A DNA stretch of 14,615 nt, from positions 1 through 14,615 of the forward strand of contig DHWU01000032.1 of the NCBI GenBank assembly GCA_002413345.1. Reading direction: 5' to 3'. A program made the position numbers and the translations under genes. The DNA is from Propionibacteriaceae bacterium UBA5174. Lineage in GTDB: Bacteria; Actinomycetota; Actinomycetes; Propionibacteriales; Propionibacteriaceae. Each line of letters begins with the position of its first letter. The first letter of the stretch is position 1. Positions 8,377 through 14,615 of the stretch are shown one piece after another. The notes below the pieces were generated by a model. It saw only the letters and a list, made by a program, of their open reading frames with translations, was not told where the DNA came from and made no database searches.

Positions 8377-10425
8377 GTGACGAGAAGCGCTAACTGGGCC
8401 GCAGCAGTGACCCGCAGCCTCACGCTAGCCGTCGTCACCATCTTGACCGTCGGTCTTTTCGGCGTCATCCCAGCCCAAGCCGACACGACGCCCGAGCTGA
8501 GTCTGACCATGTCAACGTTGTCGGTGGGCGGCTCTGATCCGGACGACAAGATCACAGCAACTTTCACCGTGACCAACACCGGCAGTATTTCCGCCTATGG
8601 AGTGACGGCCAAGCTTTGGCGCTCGCTCGAACCGCTGCGCAACAAGTCAGATTTGCTCGCTGCCACCGCCAACCCGGCAACCGGCGGCTGGGCTAGTCAG
8701 ACTGGTAGTTGGCGGCGAATCACGGATTCCACCACCGCTTTTGATCCTGGTGCGACCAGGCAATTCACCCTCACCGCAACCCTTGCCCAAATGGGGTTCG
8801 ACACCACCGGCGTGGCCTACGCTTTCGGCGCCGATGTGGTCGCCACCGCTGACCAGAGCAGCAATACCGTTAGCGTCGCGAAGATTCGCACCGTGATTCC
8901 AGTGCCTGGCACCACCAAGGTTCCGGTCACCTCCGTGGTGTTGTTGAGCGCCCCACCAACAAAGCTCGCCGCCAACCTTTTTGCCAACGAAAACCTCACC
9001 AGCGAGCTAACCGGACGCCTCGGCGCCCTGCTGAGTGCAGCCGAAGGCCAGGCCAGTTGGCTGATCGATCCCGCCCTGATCGACGAGCTTCGCGACCAAG
9101 CCGATGGCTACCAGGTGGTGAGCGGCACCAACACCGTGGCTGGCACCGGGCAACAGGCCGCCATCGATTGGCTCACTCGCTTCGACCGGCTTGACCGAAG
9201 TCGCGGTGCGCGCACCCTGTTCGGCAACCCTGATACCTATGGCGCACAGGCCGTCGGCCTGACCAGCCTGTCAACCTGGTCGACCACCGCCTCGGCAACC
9301 GTAACCGGTTTGACTGATCTGCCACTGGTAGTCGTGCCCACCGACAATGTCGTTACTGCCACCACTTTGAAGTCATTAGGCAACGCCGGCGTCTCCGCAG
9401 TTCTCAGCGGCAACACTGCAGCTGCCGCGGCGCTGCAAACCTCCAGCGGCTTCAAGATCCTCGGAACGGCAAGCCTTGGCTGGGATTCCACAGCTACTGA
9501 CACCACCGCTGTGATCACTCAGCAACAACTAGCCCTAGCCGAAACTGCGATTGCCGCAGGGTCGGGCGAAGTGCGACTGTTGCAGACCACCGCCGACCTC
9601 GCTGAAAACGCTGCGACCCAGCCGAGTTGGGTTACTCAACGCAATCTGAACGAACTGCTGCGCGCCTCTGCGACCACCACCGCCACACTTACTGATGTCA
9701 CTGCGAAGCATCTCTCGAAGGCTCGGTTTGCCGAAGTGAACCGGCTGGGAAGCGACCTCACCGCGTATCAACAACTCGTTCCTGATTCGCAACTCGCCGC
9801 TGTTCCGGACGCTGACTATCTCAGAGCCTTGGCCGCTGCCTGGGTTTTTGACTCCGCTGGCGGCAATGCCTATCTATCCGGATTGGACAAGCTGTTCAGC
9901 CAGACATCAGTTGCCGAAAAGGTGGGGCTGCACGCTATCCCACGCTTCACCATGTCGGCTCGAAGTAACCAGTTTCCGATCACCATCACCAACAACCTCA
10001 CTGAGTCGGTGCGGGTACAGGTAGTGGTAACCACCGATAATCCGCAGCGGCTAAGCGTTCAGCCAACTGACTTTGTCACCGTGGGCCCAGGCGAGAGCCA
10101 GACGGTGAATATTCATCCCGAAGCCACTGCCAACGGGTTCATTACTGCTTCGGCTCATCTCGGCTCGGCATCCGGGCACCAAGTTGGCGCTGCAGTGCCC
10201 CTAACCTTCGAAGTGACTGACCTGGGCGTGGTGGCTTGGATAATCGTGGCGGTATCGGGAGCGGTCTTGATCGGCGCAACCGCGTGGCGCATCCGACAAG
10301 TTCGACGTCGCACAGCCGCGGAGGATCTCGAACCTTCGGCTACCGACGGCCACCCCGATCAATCTGGACCCACGCTTGATGATCGCGATGAGGCCAAGTC
10401 AAATACTGCAGAAGGTGGCGAATGA
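8377..10425 (+). CDS. DUF6049-like secreted protein with C-terminal membrane anchor (Rv3909 type)
   Basis: This 682-residue envelope protein has no known biochemical role. The GTG at 8377 begins a standard signal peptide: a short basic start, the hydrophobic run LTLAVVTILTVGLFGVIPAQA, and a likely cut before DTTPE. The earlier ATG at 8320 would add 19 residues, hide the signal peptide and lie before the promoter. The N-terminal part carries a beta-sandwich-like region with TATFTVTNTGSISAYGV. Near the C-terminus an Ig-like region (FPITITNNLTESVRVQVVV) precedes one helix at about 618-638, then a basic stop (RIRQVRRR) and a short cytoplasmic tail. This architecture and its position directly before murJ match the Rv3909 family in mycobacteria. 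It overlaps murJ by four bases (ATGA), so the two are co-translated and probably act together in cell-wall synthesis. The family name is from memory of order and layout. Confidence 0.8.
   Translation: MTRSANWAAAVTRSLTLAVVTILTVGLFGVIPAQADTTPELSLTMSTLSVGGSDPDDKITATFTVTNTGSISAYGVTAKLWRSLEPLRNKSDLLAATANPATGGWASQTGSWRRITDSTTAFDPGATRQFTLTATLAQMGFDTTGVAYAFGADVVATADQSSNTVSVAKIRTVIPVPGTTKVPVTSVVLLSAPPTKLAANLFANENLTSELTGRLGALLSAAEGQASWLIDPALIDELRDQADGYQVVSGTNTVAGTGQQAAIDWLTRFDRLDRSRGARTLFGNPDTYGAQAVGLTSLSTWSTTASATVTGLTDLPLVVVPTDNVVTATTLKSLGNAGVSAVLSGNTAAAAALQTSSGFKILGTASLGWDSTATDTTAVITQQQLALAETAIAAGSGEVRLLQTTADLAENAATQPSWVTQRNLNELLRASATTTATLTDVTAKHLSKARFAEVNRLGSDLTAYQQLVPDSQLAAVPDADYLRALAAAWVFDSAGGNAYLSGLDKLFSQTSVAEKVGLHAIPRFTMSARSNQFPITITNNLTESVRVQVVVTTDNPQRLSVQPTDFVTVGPGESQTVNIHPEATANGFITASAHLGSASGHQVGAAVPLTFEVTDLGVVAWIIVAVSGAVLIGATAWRIRQVRRRTAAEDLEPSATDGHPDQSGPTLDDRDEAKSNTAEGGE
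10411..10418 (+). promoter_or_regulatory. Shine-Dalgarno of murJ inside the preceding gene
   Basis: GAAGGTGG lies just upstream of the murJ ATG at 10422, within the last codons of the DUF6049-like gene. With the ATGA overlap it indicates translational coupling; this gene does not rely on a leaderless start. Confidence 0.55.
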
Positions 10426-13400
10426 CGAGCCAATCAGCCCCCCTCGCCGCTGACCTTCCCGAAACTCCGGCCCGGCAGGACGGTCCGTCCCGAGGTCGCA
10501 GCCTGCTCAACGCCACTGCCGTGATGGCTTCGGGCACGATGATCTCGCGCCTGTTGGGCTTGGTGCGAGCCATCCTGATCGCCTTCATTCTGGGCAACGG
10601 CACCATGCGTGCTGGTGTGCTGAGCCTGGCTTTGACCGTACCTAGCTCGCTGTACATGCTGCTGGCTGGCGGCACCCTCAACAACGTATTGGTGCCGCAG
10701 ATCGTTCGCGCAGTCAAACACGATTCGGACGGCGGCAAGGCCTTCGTGGACCGGATCATGACCGGCTTCCTGATCATCCTGGGTGTCTTGACCGTCGTCT
10801 TCACCGTGGGCGCCCCGGTTGTGATGAGCATTTACACCAAATCCGTCTGGCGAACCCCGGAGATGGCCGATCAGTGGCGTTCGCTGCTGCTGATGAGCTA
10901 CATCACCATGCCCCAGGTCTTCTTCTACGGAGTGTTCTTCCTGATCGGGCAGGTACTCAACGCCCGAGAGAAGTTCGGGCCAATGATGTGGGCCCCGATC
11001 CTGAACAACGTTGTCGCGATCATTTCGCTGGGCGGCTACCTATGGATCTGGGGAACGCAATCTGCTTCTGGCCAGGCGTTCACCGATCAGCAGGTGTGGG
11101 TGCTCGGCGCCGGTTCCACCGTCGGCATCATCACCCAGACTGTGATCCTGATTCCCTACTTGAAACGTGCTGGCTTCACCTACCGTCCGCGTTTCGACCT
11201 AAAGGGCACCGGTCTGGGACAGACCTTCCACATCGCCAGGTGGATGGTCGGTTATGTAGCCCTGACCTCAGTGGCGCAGGTGGTTGTGACCAATCTGGCT
11301 TCCGGCGCTGCGACTGTGGGCAGCAATGCGGGTGGCGCCTGGAATGCCTACCAGAATGCCTACCTGATTTGGATCTTGCCGCACTCACTGTTGACTGTGT
11401 CCTTGGCCACAGCGATGCTGCCGACCGCCTCCGCTCACGCCCAGGACGGCGACCTTGGCGGGGTCGCGGTTGAGACCAACCGCGCCCTGCGCCTGGCGTT
11501 GACCTTCTTGGTGCCAGCAGCGGTGGCTTTCGTTGTGCTGGCCGACCCCATCACCCGGATCCCCTTCGGTAACGGCGTAGGCGCCTCGGACTACCACTTC
11601 GTGGCTTGGGCTCTGATGGCGTTCGGCGTCGGCCTAGTGCCGTTCACCATCCAGTATCTGTACCTCCGTGCGTTCTACGCCCTAGACAACACCAAGACTC
11701 CCTTCCTGATCCAGATTTGGATCAGCGGCGCCAATGCCGGGCTTGCTGTGCTGTTCGCGTTCGCCTCAAGCGATCCAGCCACTCTGGCTGCGCGGCTCGC
11801 ACTGTCCTATTCGTTGGCCTATTTGCTGGGCGCATTTCTCACCTTCTGGGCGCTTCACAAACGGTTGCCGGATCTGGACGGTAGGCAGACCTGGTGGCAG
11901 CTGTTGAAGCTGCTGGGTGCCTCGGCTCCCGCTGCCGGGCTCGCTTGGGTAATCACCTGGCCGTTCTCTGGATTTCCGAGCGTCTTGATTCGCCTAGTTG
12001 GCCTCATTCTCGCCGGGCTAGTCGCAGTGTTGGTGTTCTTTTTCGCCGCCAAACGCCTCGGCATTCCAGAAGCCGCCTCGCTGCTGGAGGTAATCCGGCG
12101 ACGAGGCGGCAACGAAGGCGACGGCGACGCTACCGAGCTGATCATCGAAGAGGTCGCGGAAGTCGCACACAGCGAGGAAGGTTCACTCTCAGACCCAGAT
12201 GTTGCTGCGGACGACGAACCCAACCTTGAACTCACCAACGACGATCCCGATGGAGTCGGAGTCTTCATCTCAGTGAGCGAACCGCTGGACTATCCGGCCC
12301 CCGAATCAGCCTCGTTGGCTGGGCAGATCCTCGCCGATCGCTACGAGCTCGCCGAACAACTAGCCGTCCATGACGGCAACCAAACCTGGTTGGCACTCGA
12401 TTCGGTACTCAGTCGTCCAGTATTGGTTCACCTGCTCAGCGCCGGTCCGGGAACCAAACAGGCCCTAGACGCGGCCCGCAATGCCGCGGTAGCCACCGAT
12501 TCTCGTTTCTTGCGGGTGCTTGATGTGGTCGACGATTCCGCCGGTGCCTATCTGGTGTACGAGTACGAAGCCGGGCAGACCCTGGAGAAGTTGCTTCGAT
12601 CTGGTCCTTTGACTACTGCCGAAGCCAGCTGGATCGTCCGTGAGATCGCCGATGCCCTCGTGCCGCTACATGCCGCTGGCCACGCGCACGGCCATCTCAC
12701 CTTGGCGAGCGTGCTAATCAGCGGCAACGGGAACCTGAAGGTGCTCGGTTTCGGTGTCGACGCCGCCCTGCACCGCGTCGACCAACGCCCGGCCAGTGAA
12801 CTCGCCGACGTGCGGGCCTTGGGTGACCTGCTCTACGCCGGAGTCACCGCGACTTGGCCGCACGGGGAACACTACGGACTGCCAGCTGCCCCGCAGGACG
12901 ACGCTGGGACGGTACTGCCTAGTCAGCTGGTCGCCGATGTTCCGATTGCAGTCGATCACCTGATAGACCGAATCCGCTCGGCGAGACCGAATGGCGGCGC
13001 CTCCCGATTGACCACTTCGCAGGCACTGACGACCGAACTTTCGGTGTTGCTTGGTGCTGGCAGTTCAGCCAGTGACCTCCGCGCCAGGCTGGACCCGACC
13101 AGCGACACCCTCAACGAGCCGACTGGTCCAGTTTCGCTGGTCACACCACTTCGTCCCACTCCCGCCGCCAGTCGGATCTTTTCCGAAAGCGAGGAAGAGC
13201 TCGCCTCCTCCACAACCTTTGTGGAAGAGGCATTGTCCCTCGGTGAGAATTTCACTCCGGTGCCTCGTCCAGTTTCGACCAGGAAGGCCGTGCCACTCCT
13301 GCTACTCACTTCAGTGTTGGTGATAGTCGTGGGTCTAGTGGCGGCCCTGGTTCTGACCAATCGTCCAGTGCTTTCGGAGACCGCGCCTGCGCTCACGGTT

Positions 13401-13850
13401 GCCTCGGTGTCGATCTTCGACCCCAAGGCCGATGGTGGCGACGGACGAGAGCTTCCTGACGACCCCAAGGTGACCATCGATGGCGACCCAGCCACGGCTT
13501 GGCACACCGAACAGTACAAAGCCGCGACCAAACCGAATGGCAAGCCCGGGGTCGGGCTCCTACTTGACCTTGGCGTTTCCAGGCAGGTCGACTTGGTGAA
13601 ACTGAATCTCGTCGGCCAAGGCACCACCGTTGAGATCCGAGTGCCCAAGCCGGCCTCGGACGTTGCGTCAGTCAAAACCGTCAAAGACTGGGATGTGGCG
13701 GCTAGTGCCGCTGACGCGGGCGACGTCGCCGAGATCGCACTTCCTGCTGGGCAGCGCACCCGCTACCTGTTGGTGTACCTCACCAAGTTGCCTGCGGTGG
13801 ACGCGAAGTACCAGGCGGCCATCGCCGAAATCACCGTGCTCGGCCGCTGA
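10422..13850 (+). CDS. murJ: MurJ lipid II flippase fused to pseudokinase and extracellular discoidin-like domain
   Basis: This 1142-residue protein has four parts. Residues about 30-545 form the MurJ/MviN flippase core with many membrane helices and the basic SRLLGLVRA motif (R43, R49); MurJ moves lipid II across the membrane for peptidoglycan synthesis. An acidic linker (about 557-635) follows. Residues about 640-850 are kinase-like (RYEL at 640), but the VAIK lysine position reads VLVHLL (H670), HRD reads HGH (756-758), and DFG reads GFG (776-778), so it should be inactive. A helix at about 957-979 leads to an external domain (about 985-1142) with DGDPATAWHT, as in discoidin or F5/8-type folds. 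This is the layout of M. tuberculosis Rv3910, whose pseudokinase is phosphorylated by PknB and recruits FhaA. Threonines 931-932 (SSTTFVEE) are candidate phosphosites. Second gene of its operon. Confidence 0.95.
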   Translation: MTSQSAPLAADLPETPARQDGPSRGRSLLNATAVMASGTMISRLLGLVRAILIAFILGNGTMRAGVLSLALTVPSSLYMLLAGGTLNNVLVPQIVRAVKHDSDGGKAFVDRIMTGFLIILGVLTVVFTVGAPVVMSIYTKSVWRTPEMADQWRSLLLMSYITMPQVFFYGVFFLIGQVLNAREKFGPMMWAPILNNVVAIISLGGYLWIWGTQSASGQAFTDQQVWVLGAGSTVGIITQTVILIPYLKRAGFTYRPRFDLKGTGLGQTFHIARWMVGYVALTSVAQVVVTNLASGAATVGSNAGGAWNAYQNAYLIWILPHSLLTVSLATAMLPTASAHAQDGDLGGVAVETNRALRLALTFLVPAAVAFVVLADPITRIPFGNGVGASDYHFVAWALMAFGVGLVPFTIQYLYLRAFYALDNTKTPFLIQIWISGANAGLAVLFAFASSDPATLAARLALSYSLAYLLGAFLTFWALHKRLPDLDGRQTWWQLLKLLGASAPAAGLAWVITWPFSGFPSVLIRLVGLILAGLVAVLVFFFAAKRLGIPEAASLLEVIRRRGGNEGDGDATELIIEEVAEVAHSEEGSLSDPDVAADDEPNLELTNDDPDGVGVFISVSEPLDYPAPESASLAGQILADRYELAEQLAVHDGNQTWLALDSVLSRPVLVHLLSAGPGTKQALDAARNAAVATDSRFLRVLDVVDDSAGAYLVYEYEAGQTLEKLLRSGPLTTAEASWIVREIADALVPLHAAGHAHGHLTLASVLISGNGNLKVLGFGVDAALHRVDQRPASELADVRALGDLLYAGVTATWPHGEHYGLPAAPQDDAGTVLPSQLVADVPIAVDHLIDRIRSARPNGGASRLTTSQALTTELSVLLGAGSSASDLRARLDPTSDTLNEPTGPVSLVTPLRPTPAASRIFSESEEELASSTTFVEEALSLGENFTPVPRPVSTRKAVPLLLLTSVLVIVVGLVAALVLTNRPVLSETAPALTVASVSIFDPKADGGDGRELPDDPKVTIDGDPATAWHTEQYKAATKPNGKPGVGLLLDLGVSRQVDLVKLNLVGQGTTVEIRVPKPASDVASVKTVKDWDVAASAADAGDVAEIALPAGQRTRYLLVYLTKLPAVDAKYQAAIAEITVLGR

Positions 13851-13871
13851 CCAACCTCAGTCCGGTCTTGG

Positions 13872-13895
13872 GTCACTGAGTCACTGGGTCACTCG
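13872..13895 (+). repeat. Tandem 8-base repeat, three copies
   Basis: GTCACTGA, GTCACTGG and GTCACTCG follow each other without gaps, so GTCACT recurs with an 8-base period. The repeat begins 21 bases after the murJ stop and its third unit contains the glpK stop codon (TCA at 13889-13891 on the plus strand). Confidence 0.7.
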
Positions 13896-13914
13896 ACGTC
13901 CCCGTCGACCCAGT
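13883..13914. terminator. Hairpin at the murJ/glpK convergence, possible terminator
   Basis: The left arm ACTGGGT, a four-base bulge CACT, then CGACG, pairs with CGTCG and ACCCAGT on the right around a TCCC loop, giving a 12-pair stem. It lies 32 bases after the murJ stop and overlaps the last codons and stop of glpK. There is no T-run on either strand, so it is not a textbook intrinsic terminator; it might slow polymerase or stabilise mRNA ends. Confidence 0.35.
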
Positions 13915-14615
13915 CGAAGGTCTTGGTGACCGCCTTCTTCCAGTTGCGGAATTGTCGGGCACGTTCTTCGGGGTCGCCTTGAGGTTGCCAACGCTTCGCC
14001 TCGGCCCAGTTGGCAGTTACCTCGGCTGGGCCCGACCAGTAACCGGTTGCGATCCCGGCGGCATAGGCCGCGCCCAGAGCGGTGGTCTCGGCCACCACTG
14101 GCCGCACCACCGGGACACCTAGCTGGTCGGCCTGGAACTGCATCAGGGTCTGATTAGCGGTCATCCCGCCGTCCACCTTCAACTCGGTGAGTTGAACGCC
14201 CGAATCGGCCTCCATCGCTTCCAAGACCTCCCGCGTCTGATATGCCGTTGCCTCCAATACGGCCCTGGCAATGTGACCGCGATTGACATATCTGGTCAGG
14301 CCGACGATGGCTCCGCGAGCATCAGCTCGCCAGTAAGGAGCGAACAACCCCGAAAACGCTGGCACGAAGTACCCCCCGCCGTTGTCGCTCACCTGAGCGG
14401 CCAGTTCTTCGACCTCAGCTGCTGATTCGATCAGTTTCAGGTTGTCTCGTAGCCACTGAACCAATGAGCCAGTGACCGCGATCGAGCCCTCCAGGGCATA
14501 GATCGGCTTGGCACCAGCAAGTTGATAACACAGTGTGGTCAACAACCCATGTTCGCTGACGACTGGCTGCTCCCCGGTGTTCATCAGCATGAAGTTGCCG
14601 GTGCCGTAGGTGTTC
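13889..14615 (-). CDS. glpK: Glycerol kinase, C-terminal half (5' part beyond window)
   Basis: Glycerol kinase phosphorylates glycerol with ATP to sn-glycerol 3-phosphate in the cytoplasm. The 241 visible residues are the C-terminal half of a protein usually about 500 long. The frame is open to the right edge, where it begins NTYGTGNFMLMNTG, the conserved ATP-site region of the FGGY kinase family. GSIAVTGSLVQWLRDNL and LKVDGGMTANQTLMQFQ, followed by AETTALGAAYAAG, match GlpK closely, including the GG and ALGAA elements of the second nucleotide-binding motif. The reading frame is intact and the C-terminus is normal (DWVDGDVE). It converges on murJ with a 38-base gap. Whether glpF or glpD lies beyond the edge cannot be seen. 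Confidence 0.95.
   Translation of the reverse strand, partial: NTYGTGNFMLMNTGEQPVVSEHGLLTTLCYQLAGAKPIYALEGSIAVTGSLVQWLRDNLKLIESAAEVEELAAQVSDNGGGYFVPAFSGLFAPYWRADARGAIVGLTRYVNRGHIARAVLEATAYQTREVLEAMEADSGVQLTELKVDGGMTANQTLMQFQADQLGVPVVRPVVAETTALGAAYAAGIATGYWSGPAEVTANWAEAKRWQPQGDPEERARQFRNWKKAVTKTFDWVDGDVE

Noticed and set aside
12956..13759. Minus-strand frame of 267 residues
   Set aside because: Ser/Thr/Ala-rich antisense shadow of the murJ C-terminal region, without any motif.
10422..13850. Active Ser/Thr kinase in the murJ fusion
   Set aside because: The catalytic lysine, HRD and DFG are all replaced, so catalysis is not expected.

Overview
The window is a high-GC (by eye near 60%) chromosomal segment that reads as core genome of an actinobacterium. 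The best support is the block cca / DUF6049-like secreted protein / MurJ-pseudokinase fusion. Its gene order matches the pcnA-Rv3909-mviN neighbourhood of Mycobacterium tuberculosis. Genes starting with GTG or TTG, and coding starts placed a few bases after a TANNNT box with no Shine-Dalgarno sequence, also fit an actinobacterium. I cannot name a genus. I see no mobile element, CRISPR array, tRNA, rRNA or phage gene.

Layout. Positions 1-2185 (minus) hold nearly all of a proton-pumping pyrophosphatase (hppA), whose C-terminus runs off the left edge. A 503-base, partly AT-rich divergent spacer follows. Positions 2689-4368 (plus) encode a long-chain acyl-CoA synthetase (FadD type). Convergent to it is a two-gene minus-strand operon: a MarR-family regulator (5680-6102) and a 12-helix MFS exporter (4400-5683), overlapping by 4 bases. 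A palindromic candidate operator lies over the marR promoter. Positions 6206-6796 (plus) encode a 196-residue protein that I do not recognise. It converges on cca (6810-8261, minus), the CCA-adding tRNA nucleotidyltransferase with an HD domain. Divergent from cca is a two-gene plus-strand operon: a signal-peptide-bearing, C-terminally anchored DUF6049-like protein (8377-10425) and murJ (10422-13850). The murJ product is a lipid II flippase fused to a dead kinase domain, one more membrane helix and an external discoidin-like domain. After a short spacer with a tandem repeat and a hairpin, the C-terminal half of glycerol kinase (glpK, minus) runs off the right edge.

How the genes fit together. 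The DUF6049-like protein and MurJ are probably one cell-envelope unit, translationally coupled and both membrane-anchored. The acyl-CoA synthetase releases pyrophosphate, which the divergent pyrophosphatase could hydrolyse to pump protons; this metabolic link is inference. MarR and the MFS pump look like a self-regulated drug or metabolite efflux module.

Most notable: the MurJ fusion with all three kinase signature motifs degenerate and a candidate phospho-threonine site before its last helix; the repeated leaderless-start architecture at five genes; the palindrome over the marR promoter; and the absence, relative to mycobacteria, of a Nudix gene before the DUF6049-like gene and of sigM/trx genes after murJ. 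I do not see a clearly undescribed multi-gene system. The unknown 196-residue protein is the main uncharacterised item.
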